A stretch of 64,000 nucleotides of DNA from Hydrogenobacter sp. T-8 (GCF_011006175.1 NZ_CP048795.1:310001-374000), one strand, 5' to 3'. Positions 1 through 7,599 are shown, numbered from the stretch's first letter. The notes: generated by a model from the sequence alone, not told the origin. Made by a program: numbers and translations.

Positions 1-1
1 T

Positions 2-712
2 ACACCTATAACGGGCTACCTGTCCTCTGTGCCAAAGGTTGCCCTTTACTTTCTCCTTGTTCAGCTCCTTGGCTACTTCTACCATCTCAAGCAGTGGCTT
101 GTGCTTGTGGCTCTTCTTTCCCTTCTTTCCATGTTCTACGCCAACTTCGTGGCTTACGCCCAGCGATCCGTCAAGAGGCTATTGGCTTACTCCACCATCG
201 CCCACGCAGGCTATTTTCTTCTTGGTATAAGCACTGTAGACCCTTACCTTCAGAAGGCTCTTCTTTTCTATGTTTCCCTGTATGCCTTCGCAAGCCTTGG
301 TGCTTTTACCCTCCTGTCTGTGCTTGAGAAGAAGCCCGGCTTTTCCCATCATATGTTAGACTACAGGGGGCTTTTCAAGGAACATCCAGTCCTTGCATCC
401 CTCCTTGCCCTATTCCTCTTTGCCTTCATCGGTATACCGCCCATGGCTCTCTTTGTAGGAAAACTGGGCCTCTTTATGGGTCTTGTCAACACCTTGCTTT
501 TACCCCTAGCCCTTGCCTTCGTGGTTGCCAGCATCATATCTGCCGGCTACTACCTGAGGGTTATAGTCTCCATGTTCCTTGAAGAGGGTGAAAAGAGGTT
601 TCCACCCACAAAGGTATCTGGCGGTGAAGCCCTCACATTACTCCTTTGCTCTCTGTTTGTGGTCTTGCTTGGCATATTCCCACACCTGCTCTATGACCTC
701 ATAAGGATCTGA
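2..712 (+). CDS. nuoN: NADH-quinone oxidoreductase subunit N, C-terminal part (5' end outside window)
   Basis: The frame is open from the left edge, so only the last ~236 residues are seen. The protein is strongly hydrophobic with about six membrane helices. It carries the TPITGYLSSVPK stretch and the conserved KRLLAYSTIAHAGY segment of the NuoN/antiporter-like complex I subunits, which carry out proton translocation in the inner membrane. A GTG at 29 is internal, because homology continues upstream of it. The stop overlaps the next ATG by one base (TGATG), so the two genes are probably translationally coupled. NuoN is favoured over NuoL/M by the short C-terminus, but subtype is inference. 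Confidence 0.85.
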   Translation, partial: TPITGYLSSVPKVALYFLLVQLLGYFYHLKQWLVLVALLSLLSMFYANFVAYAQRSVKRLLAYSTIAHAGYFLLGISTVDPYLQKALLFYVSLYAFASLGAFTLLSVLEKKPGFSHHMLDYRGLFKEHPVLASLLALFLFAFIGIPPMALFVGKLGLFMGLVNTLLLPLALAFVVASIISAGYYLRVIVSMFLEEGEKRFPPTKVSGGEALTLLLCSLFVVLLGIFPHLLYDLIRI

Positions 713-1344
713 TGATACTGAAGGTCTTGCCAGTAGGAATTCTCTCTGTTAACTGCTCTTTGTTAGTGGACGAGGAGAGTGGTCAAGCCCTTGTAGTAGA
801 CCCGGGGGCGGACGCTCATAAAATAATCAGAGAATTAGAACATTACCAACTTGTAGGTATAGTAGCAACCCATGGACATATAGACCACGTGGGTCAGGTA
901 AGGACTCTAAAGGAGAGATTCAACGCACCTTTCTATCTACACCCTATGGACAGATTTCTGATAAACGACCCCATATGGCAGGGCTTTGAAAGACAGATAG
1001 AGGCAAACCTCCCCTGTCCAGAGCCAGACATAGAGCTAAAGGACAAAATGGAGATAAAACTGGGAAACACCACCCTTTGCATAATCCACACCCCCGGACA
1101 CACTCCTGGTCTTTGCTGTCTCTATGAGGAAAAGAGCAAAATCCTCATAGCAGGAGACCTGCTCTTTAGAGGTGGAGTAGGCAGATGGGACTTACCCGGC
1201 GGAGACCTCAACGCACTAAGAAACTCCCTAAGGAGAATCTTTTCAGAGCTTGAGGACGATGTATTGGTAATATGCGGACACTACGAGGAGACTACCATAG
1301 GACAGGAAAGAAAGTTCAACCCATACCTAAGACAGCTGTTATAA
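712..1344 (+). CDS. MBL-fold metallo-hydrolase (glyoxalase II-like)
   Basis: A 210-residue metallo-beta-lactamase fold protein. The metal ligands are visible: THGHIDH (residues 53-59), HTPGH (126-130), Asp149 and His190. The family hydrolyses thioesters or related substrates with a dinuclear metal centre. The compact length and the GGVGRWDLPGGD segment fit the short hydroxyacylglutathione hydrolase-like group common in thermophiles, but the true substrate cannot be told. It is coupled to the upstream nuoN by a one-base overlap. Its last codons (tta taa) also form part of a TATAAT box that appears to drive the downstream small-RNA element. Confidence 0.85.
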   Translation: MILKVLPVGILSVNCSLLVDEESGQALVVDPGADAHKIIRELEHYQLVGIVATHGHIDHVGQVRTLKERFNAPFYLHPMDRFLINDPIWQGFERQIEANLPCPEPDIELKDKMEIKLGNTTLCIIHTPGHTPGLCCLYEEKSKILIAGDLLFRGGVGRWDLPGGDLNALRNSLRRIFSELEDDVLVICGHYEETTIGQERKFNPYLRQLL

Positions 1345-1351
1345 TATTTTT

Positions 1352-1430
1352 GAGGCTAACTTAGGGGCTAAAAACCCCTTGACATCTTGGCAACTGAATA
1401 GGGCTTTTGCTTCTTGAAGTTAAGGGGGTA
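1352..1430 (+). ncRNA. Candidate small RNA, copy A
   Basis: TATAAT at 1340-1345 overlaps the stop of the preceding gene. A short hairpin follows (AGGGG 1363-1367 with CCCCT 1375-1379), then TCTTGGCA, two variable bases, and TGAATAGGGC (1385-1404), then TTCTTG at 1411-1416. The same order with the same 39-base spacing from TATAAT to the conserved block occurs at 11427-11501 behind cas6, where the hairpin has different bases but still pairs. This is evidence for a homologous structured RNA. Ends are approximate and no terminator is obvious. No known RNA family was recognised. Confidence 0.5.
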
Positions 1431-1434
1431 GTAT

Positions 1435-1647
1435 TCATTCAAGAGGTTTGAAAAGTCCCTCCTCGTCCACTTGCATTATGGCGGTCTTTTCTTTGAGTTT
1501 TTCCAGCCCCTCTAACTTTTTGGCTATTAGCTCTCCCATTGAGGTGTTCCTTTTTATGCTCTCTATACGCAGGTTTTCCCAGAGGTCATAAGGTAGAGAT
1601 ATAGTGGTTCTCTTAAACTTTTGCCTTTTCTTTTGCTTACCTCTCAT
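1435..1647 (-). CDS. Ribbon-helix-helix (CopG/Arc-like) DNA-binding protein
   Basis: A 70-residue basic protein. Residues ~13-19 (KRTTISL) form the predicted DNA-contacting beta strand, followed by two helices (YDLWENLRIESIKRN and TSMGELIAKKLEGLEKL) with the usual turn. This is the ribbon-helix-helix pattern of plasmid repressors, antitoxins and MetJ-like regulators, which act as dimers on tandem sites. No toxin gene is next to it. The DNA directly upstream of its start is an eight-unit octad repeat array, so autoregulation is likely. It lies between the copy A RNA and the CRISPR 1 leader and could influence either, which is inference. Confidence 0.7.
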   Translation of the reverse strand: MRGKQKKRQKFKRTTISLPYDLWENLRIESIKRNTSMGELIAKKLEGLEKLKEKTAIMQVDEEGLFKPLE

Positions 1648-1719
1648 AGGTTATATTTTAATGCCTTTATGCTTTTATGTTTTGGCATAAAGATGCAATG
1701 ATGCTTTGATGTTTTGATG
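1648..1719 (-). promoter_or_regulatory. Tandem octad operator array and promoter of the RHH gene
   Basis: Read on the minus strand, 1719 down to 1656 divides exactly into eight 8-base units close to CATnAAAR: CATCAAAA, CATCAAAG, CATCATTG, CATCTTTA, TGCCAAAA (degenerate), CATAAAAG, CATAAAGG, CATTAAAA. A TAAAAT -10 box (1655-1660 on this strand) ends 7 bases before the ATG, so the transcript would be leaderless. RHH proteins such as MetJ (8-bp boxes) and omega repressor (7-bp heptads) are known to bind such contiguous repeats. Binding by the adjacent RHH protein is inference. Confidence 0.65.
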
Positions 1720-1880
1720 ATAGGTGCTTAAAAACCTTGTTTCTCAATGGTTTAAATTTGACAATACCGCACTCAACCTTGCAGAACCTGCCACTTTTGG
1801 CAAACCACCTTCACTTGAGAGGGGTATCCCCTTGACAAAAGGCTTGATATGTCTTATTATTCTTTATGTGGCAAGTTGAG
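1720..1880 (+). promoter_or_regulatory. CRISPR array 1 leader with consensus promoter
   Basis: There is no convincing gene here. TTGACA (1832-1837) and TATTAT (1855-1860) are separated by 17 bases, an almost perfect sigma-70-type promoter reading into the first repeat at 1881. Transcription should start about 15 bases before repeat 1. The degenerate repeat is at the far end, which agrees with the leader being on this side. Confidence 0.75.
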
Positions 1881-2374
1881 GTTGCTAATCCACCGTGTGG
1901 AGTTGAAATTGGGCATTTGGGCAAGAGAATTATGGAAAAACCTTTGGTTGCTAATCCACCGTGTGGAGTTGAAATTAACAGAAACATACCTGCTTATGGC
2001 GTTTTTTAGTCCGTTGCTAATCCACCGTGTGGAGTTGAAATCTTGTTCTGGCGGATATTCTTTTGATGTTTTCACCCCCGTTGCTAATCCACCGTGTGGA
2101 GTTGAAATCTCTGCTCCGGTAGAGATACCTGAGCTTGAGGTGAGCAAGGTTGCTAATCCACCGTGTGGAGTTGAAATCTTTCTTAACCTTAAGCTCCCAG
2201 TCCTCTGGGGGCTGTTGCTAATCCACCGTGTGGAGTTGAAATCTTGCTTTTTAAGCATTTAGAAGTATTAGCTTAATCTCGTTGCTAATCCACCGTGTGG
2301 AGTTGAAACTAAAGCTTCTATCCTTTCCCAGACTTTACCATATCCGTTGCTAATCCACCGTGTGGAGTTTAAAA
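1881..2374 (+). CRISPR. CRISPR array 1 (8 repeats, 7 spacers)
   Basis: Repeats of 28-29 bases start at 1881, 1947, 2013, 2080, 2149, 2214, 2281 and 2346. Each begins GTTGCTAATC and ends GTGTGGAGTTGAAA, usually followed by T. The centre can pair as TCCAC-CGT-GTGGA. Spacers are 37-41 bases and all differ. The last repeat is degenerate (GTTTAAA instead of GTTGAAA), marking the leader-distal end. The 3' GTTGAAAT is a typical crRNA 5' handle. The repeat shares its 3' core with array 2, so one Cas6 may process both. Confidence 0.97.
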
Positions 2375-2405
2375 TGACATCTTTTTATGCTGGATGTTTA
2401 AGTGT

Positions 2406-2411
2406 TATAAT
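2406..2411 (+). promoter_or_regulatory. -10 box of AbiEii-type module
   Basis: TATAAT lies 7 bases before the ATG at 2419 and just after the last CRISPR repeat. There is no Shine-Dalgarno sequence, so a leaderless mRNA is predicted. Confidence 0.55.
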
Positions 2412-2418
2412 TTACACG

Positions 2419-2691
2419 ATGGAGCAAGAAGTATTTTTGAAGAAGTTTTCTTGGGATGGAGAAGAGGGAAGAGAGGAGCTTTTGATAAGGGCTATGCTAT
2501 ATGCAAATCCTCTTGAAATAGCACCGCTTTTTAGGAAAGAAGAGCTAAGAAGAGTGTTTTTGAATAACCTGCATAGGTTTCGTGGGAAAGACAGGAGCTT
2601 TTGGAAGGTGGTTTTAGATGTCTCAGAAGAAGAGCTTAAAAGATATTCAGAAAAAAACTTTAGAGAAAATAGTATCTTTATCCCTTACTGA
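2419..2691 (+). CDS. Small protein upstream of AbiEii-type toxin (possible antitoxin)
   Basis: A 90-residue, charged, probably helical protein. The ATG at 2419 was chosen because TATAAT sits 7 bases upstream; the frame also extends back into the last CRISPR repeat, but that part is repeat-derived. It overlaps the start of the nucleotidyltransferase gene by 74 bases in another frame. By position it resembles the small partner encoded ahead of AbiEii-like nucleotidyltransferases. I do not recognise a specific fold, so the antitoxin role is inferred from context only. Confidence 0.6.
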   Translation: MEQEVFLKKFSWDGEEGREELLIRAMLYANPLEIAPLFRKEELRRVFLNNLHRFRGKDRSFWKVVLDVSEEELKRYSEKNFRENSIFIPY

Positions 2692-3262
2692 AGGCTTTTA
2701 TTTGGCGGGCGGAACTGCGTTGACTATTAGGTATGCTCATAGGCTTTCTGAGGATTTTGACTTTTTCACTTTCCCCTCTCACAACTTTAACGCCAATGTG
2801 CTCTTAGAAAAACTCAGGAACACAACAGCAGAAATAGTTTCTATAAGCGACGGGACTCTTATATTCTTTGTAGAAGGGGTCAAGTTTTCCTTTTTCAACT
2901 ATCCGTATCCTCTCTTGGAAGAACCAGAGCTGTGGAAGGATTTGGGTGTATACATAGCAAAAGACAGAGATATTTTGTGTATGAAGGCTATAGCTATAGC
3001 ACAGAGAGGAAGTAAAAAGGATTTCTTTGACCTTTGGTATCTCATGAATAGAAACTCAATCAGTCTACATAACTTGCTTGAAGATTTAAAGAAGAAGTAT
3101 GAAAATTATAACCTCGGAATTTTCCTAAAGTCCTTAACCTACTTTGAAGATGCGGAAAGAGAAAAGAACCCTCATATAGACCCCTTTTGGGAAAATATTA
3201 AGAAGTTCATGTCCCTGCTCATTAAATCTGAATATAAGCTCTACGACAATCCCTCTCCATAG
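2618..3262 (+). CDS. AbiEii/AbiGii-type nucleotidyltransferase toxin
   Basis: A 214-residue protein with the hallmark FYLAGGTALTIRYAHRLSED segment followed by FDFF, the nucleotidyltransferase motif (GG...HR.S.DFD) of the AbiEii/AbiGii toxin and MenT families. A later basic segment contains K-DFFDLWYL, also typical of the family. Members transfer nucleotides to tRNA or proteins and act in abortive infection or toxin-antitoxin pairs. It overlaps the 90-residue gene and sits between CRISPR array 1 and csx1, so a defence role is plausible. The start overlaps the upstream gene and was taken at the first in-frame ATG. Confidence 0.85.
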   Translation: MSQKKSLKDIQKKTLEKIVSLSLTEGFYLAGGTALTIRYAHRLSEDFDFFTFPSHNFNANVLLEKLRNTTAEIVSISDGTLIFFVEGVKFSFFNYPYPLLEEPELWKDLGVYIAKDRDILCMKAIAIAQRGSKKDFFDLWYLMNRNSISLHNLLEDLKKKYENYNLGIFLKSLTYFEDAEREKNPHIDPFWENIKKFMSLLIKSEYKLYDNPSP

Positions 3263-3276
3263 GAGTCTCGGATAAT

Positions 3277-3319
3277 TATAACCCATTTTGCGGAGTTAAT
3301 TTGTTATAATATAACCCAT
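3277..3319 (+). promoter_or_regulatory. csx1-cmr promoter with direct repeat
   Basis: TATAAT at 3305-3310 lies 7 bases before the csx1 ATG, predicting a leaderless transcript. The decamer TATAACCCAT occurs twice, at 3277-3286 and 3310-3319, 33 bases apart (about three helical turns), with the second copy covering the start codon. This is the layout of a repressor site, but no regulator is identified. Confidence 0.45.
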
Positions 3320-4655
3320 GGGGATGGGAGCAAAGGTGGAGGAAGCTGTCCAGTCCTCTAATGCTAATAACCACTTCGTTTTCTGGGTTCATGGTGGTAT
3401 TCGTGGCAAAAAGGTAGTGGAATTTGAGTATAGAGGATACAAGGGAGATGAAACTATACAGATAATACCGGGTAAAGTCTTGGAAGACTTCTACAAAAAT
3501 AGCGTAAAACTCTATGCCTTTGTGCCACACTCTCTATATACAAAAAATTGGGATGAAGAGTATAAACAGATACAGCAGGATATTGAAGAGGTTGAGCTTA
3601 TTCCTATGCCAAGTTTGGGAAATATAAACGGCTACCACTTTGGCGGGACTTTTGAATACATTAAGTTTTGGATATTCCTTAATCTTCTAAGGGTATATCT
3701 CTCAAAGGGCAAAGGTATATATTACTGCGATATCTCTCAGGGGCTAAATGTTTATATGGATGCTCTCAGGGAAGCCTTTAGAAACCTTGTGGTCTTTGAT
3801 AAACTTATGCATTTTTCAAAAGGTTCTATTGAGGCTAAGCTCTTATATTCAGACCCTATACTTCACGGCGTGGAAACACCAAAGATATACGATGATGTAA
3901 ACATAGAGGTAAAGGTTTGGTTTGACACACCTATAAAACAGAAACCAGATGAAAGCTTTGCAAGGAAACATTGCTTAGATAAAAGCATAGAGAGGATACT
4001 AAAGAACTACTATAGAACCTACAGAGCCATAAAATACAATGCACCGGGTGTAGTTATAACCTTTGGATACGATACTCCAGAGAGAATAAAAGAAGAATTG
4101 GAGAAACTCTTGAAGAAATACATAGAGGAGTATGACCCGGGAGAGTTTAAGGAGGATGTGAAAAACTATAAATATACAATACCTGAGGCTATTGGAGAAA
4201 AGTTTGCTGTCTTCTACTCTTTGGCACTATACTATCATATATCCAAAAGCCTTCAAACACTTGGTATAAAGCCAGAGGGTAAGAGGGAGTTTACTATAAA
4301 GGATATGAAAAAGTTTTGCAAAATTTACCTCTCTTATGGACTGTCTGTAAATGTGGATATGCTTGAGATGGATATGGGAAGGCTCGGGAATGTCCGTGCT
4401 GGAACAGATTGGGAAATTTACGGAAGATTAATTAATAACAACTTCAGACCAATTCCTACAGAAGAATTATTAAGAGATGATAGGGCTAAAAGGAACTTTT
4501 ACGCACATTCTGGTTTGGAAAACAATATTGTGGCTGTCAGAAAGGGCGATAACGGGGAGATTTTATTAAAGTATAGGGAAGAGATGAGAAGTGTAGTGGA
4601 GAGATTTCTTTACGATGACCATGTATACGAAAGGGCTTGTGAGGGAGAAGGATGA
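3318..4655 (+). CDS. csx1: Csx1-family CARF-HEPN ribonuclease
   Basis: A 445-residue protein. The N-terminal ~200 residues look like a CARF (Rossmann-like) sensor, and the C-terminal half is helical with the HEPN catalytic motif RNFYAH (R392-H397, RX4H). Csx1 proteins are cytoplasmic RNases switched on by cyclic oligoadenylate made by Cas10, giving non-specific RNA degradation during infection. The gene heads the cmr operon and overlaps cmr1 by 4 bases (ATGA). Two ATGs (3318, 3324) are possible; the first fits the TATAAT spacing best. A Cmr2 with an intact GGDD palm two genes downstream supports the pairing. Confidence 0.9.
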   Translation: MGMGAKVEEAVQSSNANNHFVFWVHGGIRGKKVVEFEYRGYKGDETIQIIPGKVLEDFYKNSVKLYAFVPHSLYTKNWDEEYKQIQQDIEEVELIPMPSLGNINGYHFGGTFEYIKFWIFLNLLRVYLSKGKGIYYCDISQGLNVYMDALREAFRNLVVFDKLMHFSKGSIEAKLLYSDPILHGVETPKIYDDVNIEVKVWFDTPIKQKPDESFARKHCLDKSIERILKNYYRTYRAIKYNAPGVVITFGYDTPERIKEELEKLLKKYIEEYDPGEFKEDVKNYKYTIPEAIGEKFAVFYSLALYYHISKSLQTLGIKPEGKREFTIKDMKKFCKIYLSYGLSVNVDMLEMDMGRLGNVRAGTDWEIYGRLINNNFRPIPTEELLRDDRAKRNFYAHSGLENNIVAVRKGDNGEILLKYREEMRSVVERFLYDDHVYERACEGEG

Positions 4656-5785
4656 GAAAGTTAACCTTTGAGCTGGAATTTATTACTCCTGCTTTTATAG
4701 GTAATGCACAGAAGCAGGCTGAACTTAGACCTGCCAGCTTTGTGGGGCTTTTGAGATGGTGGTGGAGGGTAATATTGGCAACCTATCTCAATAATAGTGA
4801 AGAAATATTTAAATACGAGGCGGAGCTTTTTGGCTCTCAAGAAAAAACTGCTAAGATAATGGTAAGAACAAAAGGTCATGTATCTACCGTTGATATACTA
4901 AAGGATAGAAGAGAGCCAATATATATGCTTGGTATGGGGGCAAGAGGGAGAACTTGTATCCCTTCTGGCTCTAAGTTTTATTTGGAGGTAATTTATAGGG
5001 AAGTTTCTGAGCAACTTGTAAGAAGTCTTGTAAACCTTGCAATTAACTTTAGTGGTATAGGATACCGGGCGAGAAAAGGCTTTGGAAATATGAAAAGCAA
5101 AGAAGAGTCTCTAAGCCTAAGACTCCTAAGTAGAGACTATTGGTCTGAAATACTAAGTAAAGACAAGATTTTCAAAGATATACCTAAAATTGGCTCTGGA
5201 TTTAATGACCTTCCTAACTTGAATAACCTAAGGGTGCTTAGGTATCAAAGGGCTTTTGATAACTGGGAAGATGCCATAAGATTTCTTGGAAACTTATATA
5301 GGAAGGTGAGGCTAAGAGATAGCAGAACCTACGAATACGAAACGGGTATAGCTCAATACATAAGGTCAAATCCTATACCTAAATCTATTGAATTGAAAAA
5401 CTATGTGTTTGGTCTGCCAATAATGTATCAAAGTAAAAGCCTTGAAAAAAGACAGCAAAACAATAAACCAGTAAGACCTCAAGCTCAATTAAACTGGTCT
5501 ACTCAAAGAAGGCAAGAGAACGAAGAAAGGAGTGATAGAAGAAGAGGCTCTCCTTTTATCTTTCTTGTAAAGGAAGATGGTTTTTATGTGCTTGCTTTTA
5601 TGTGCAGATTTCTTCCAGAGGGTGCTAACTTTCTACTTCAAACCAAGGGTAAATACTGGGACATATCAGGGATTAGAAAACCCGGCAGGGAAAACCTTCC
5701 CTATTCTGAAGAAAAGTTCCGTAGGGATTTTGAAGATGCGGTTTCAAGATTAAAGAGCGTAGGCTTTGTGGAGGTAAAAGTATGA
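4652..5785 (+). CDS. cmr1: Type III-B RAMP protein Cmr1
   Basis: A 377-residue RAMP (RRM-fold) protein. The start carries the Cmr1 signature FITPAFIGNA, then ELRPASFVGLLRWWWR, then EAELFGSQ. Cmr1 caps the 3' end of the crRNA and helps target-RNA capture in the Cmr complex. A glycine-rich RAMP loop is seen around GIGYRARKGFG. It overlaps both neighbours by four bases (ATGA), so translation is coupled. Length is usual for the family. Confidence 0.93.
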   Translation: MRKLTFELEFITPAFIGNAQKQAELRPASFVGLLRWWWRVILATYLNNSEEIFKYEAELFGSQEKTAKIMVRTKGHVSTVDILKDRREPIYMLGMGARGRTCIPSGSKFYLEVIYREVSEQLVRSLVNLAINFSGIGYRARKGFGNMKSKEESLSLRLLSRDYWSEILSKDKIFKDIPKIGSGFNDLPNLNNLRVLRYQRAFDNWEDAIRFLGNLYRKVRLRDSRTYEYETGIAQYIRSNPIPKSIELKNYVFGLPIMYQSKSLEKRQQNNKPVRPQAQLNWSTQRRQENEERSDRRRGSPFIFLVKEDGFYVLAFMCRFLPEGANFLLQTKGKYWDISGIRKPGRENLPYSEEKFRRDFEDAVSRLKSVGFVEVKV

Positions 5786-7599
5786 AACTATGCATCTTCA
5801 CCTTTTCTCCCGTGCAGAGCTTTATATCTCAATCAAGAAAACTCCTTGACCTTTTTAACTCCAGCTTTTTACTTTCGTATTTTACAGAAAGGCTTATAGA
5901 ATACATAAGAAATAAGGGATTGGGAGATGTGGTGTATCCTGTTTATGCACCCGGGCTTAAAAGCACAGAGCTTGCGGGGTATCCTAATAGAATAGTGATA
6001 AAAAGCACACAAGACCTGTGTGAGAGGCTAAGAGAAGTTTTTAAGAAAACTTGGGAAGATACATACAACCATGTTATACTATCTCTCGGTTTATCCACTG
6101 GGGAGCGTCTTCAATTTGAAAAACATGTGGATGGATACTTTGAGAGTTTCTGTGAGTGTCAGGACTTTATAGATAAAAAGCAATGGCTTGAGACTATGGA
6201 GTTATGTCAAGTGGAAGATGCGGAGGACTATGGATACACTTACGACCTCGTGGAGAGATTTTTGGGTGCTAAAAAGAGCTTTAGGGCGTATAGGGGTAGG
6301 GTGGATGAGGGGATCTACAATGGGGAATTTCCGGATGGTTGCACCCTGTGTGGAGAGCGTCCTGCCCTGGCTATAGATTGGGAGAGCTTAAGAAGGAAAA
6401 AGAAACTGCTTTTGTCAAGTGGGGAAAAACTCTGTGGCGTATGTCTTACAAAGAGGTTTGCTATGGAATACTTTAGGGAGGTTGGGAGGTTAAACAAAAA
6501 GGGCTTTTCATCCACAAAGGACTTTGCATGGGCTCCTTTCAAAAATAGGCTAATAGAGGATAAGAGGAATGACAGAAATAGGGATGTTATAAGCAGGCTG
6601 GAATACTTGGTGGGGCTTGTGCTGGGTAAGGAAAGTATGCCAATAGAGTATATAAGTGCGGATTGGCTTGACCCAAAGGATGTGAGAACTATGATGGAAG
6701 AGGCGGAGCAGGGAGATAGAAAGTATTACGAAGAACTGCTTGATTTTCTTGAGGGGGTCTTTTATGACAAGGAGATAACGGGCTATAAAAAGCCAGATAA
6801 CTCCTACTTTGGTCTCCTTATGATGGACGGGGACAATATGGGTAAATGGCTGGGGTTAAAGAGGGAGCTTAGAAAGGAAAAGCTAAGTGAAGACTTCCAT
6901 AGGAGATTTTCAGAAGGGCTTTCTGAATATGCCAAAAGTGTCTATCAAAAGGCACAAAAGAAAAAACCTTGTGTGGAGCTTGTGTATGCAGGTGGAGACG
7001 ACGTGTTGGCGGTAGGCTATCCTACAAGCCTTTTGAGCTTTGCGGAAAATATAAGAGGAGATTTCTCAAAAACTCTTAGGTTAGGAAAGGCTACCACAAG
7101 TGCAGGCTTGGTGGTGGGACACGAAAGCGAAAACCTTAGGTTCTTACTTGAGGAGCTAAGGGAGGCGGAAAAACTTGCCAAGCGGGAGGGAAGAGATAGG
7201 ATATGCATAAGTGTAGTTATGAGAAACTCTCAACCTGTGAGTGTTGTTCTTAAATGGAATGACCTGCAACTTTTCAAGAAGATAACCGAGTATTTCAAAG
7301 TCAAGAAGGTAGCTGAGCATTCCAAAGACTCTTTAATCTCTCAAAACATGCCTTATGCCCTCAGAGAGGAGTTGTGGCTTTTCAAAGAGGATGCGGACTC
7401 CTATAAGCCTATAGTGGTGTCCTTACTAAAAAGACTTTTTGCCAGAAAGAGTAAGTTGAAAAAAGAAGAAGCTACTGTTTTGATAGAAGATTTAGAAAAG
7501 GCTGGGTTTTTGAAAGACCTTAACTCTTTAGAGCATCTCTTTTACATAGCACGCTTTTTCTCCAAGTTGGAGGAAGGGAATGAAGCTGTATGTGTTTGA
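5782..7599 (+). CDS. cmr2: Cas10-family protein Cmr2 (no HD domain)
   Basis: A 605-residue Cas10. The palm/cyclase motif GGDD is intact at residues 404-407 (YAGGDDVLAV), with a second palm segment MDGDNMGKW upstream, so ATP conversion to cyclic oligoadenylate is predicted. A zinc-binding cluster is at about 186-220 (CTLCGE ... CGVC). The N-terminus starts directly with FTFSPVQSFISQSRKLLDLF, and no HD nuclease motif precedes it, so this is the HD-less form and target DNA cleavage by Cmr2 is not expected. It overlaps cmr1 by 4 bases and cmr3 by 20 bases. Confidence 0.95.
   Translation: MKLCIFTFSPVQSFISQSRKLLDLFNSSFLLSYFTERLIEYIRNKGLGDVVYPVYAPGLKSTELAGYPNRIVIKSTQDLCERLREVFKKTWEDTYNHVILSLGLSTGERLQFEKHVDGYFESFCECQDFIDKKQWLETMELCQVEDAEDYGYTYDLVERFLGAKKSFRAYRGRVDEGIYNGEFPDGCTLCGERPALAIDWESLRRKKKLLLSSGEKLCGVCLTKRFAMEYFREVGRLNKKGFSSTKDFAWAPFKNRLIEDKRNDRNRDVISRLEYLVGLVLGKESMPIEYISADWLDPKDVRTMMEEAEQGDRKYYEELLDFLEGVFYDKEITGYKKPDNSYFGLLMMDGDNMGKWLGLKRELRKEKLSEDFHRRFSEGLSEYAKSVYQKAQKKKPCVELVYAGGDDVLAVGYPTSLLSFAENIRGDFSKTLRLGKATTSAGLVVGHESENLRFLLEELREAEKLAKREGRDRICISVVMRNSQPVSVVLKWNDLQLFKKITEYFKVKKVAEHSKDSLISQNMPYALREELWLFKEDADSYKPIVVSLLKRLFARKSKLKKEEATVLIEDLEKAGFLKDLNSLEHLFYIARFFSKLEEGNEAVCV

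Noticed and set aside
1849-2262. Open frames on both strands through CRISPR array 1 with repeated LIHRVELK or FNSTRWISN peptides
   Set aside because: The repeated peptides are translations of the CRISPR repeats; no gene is there.
3281-3300. Degenerate CRISPR repeat in the csx1 promoter
   Set aside because: Only about 9 of 13 bases match the repeat end (GCGGAGTTAATTT against GTGGAGTTGAAAT), not better than expected in AT-rich DNA.
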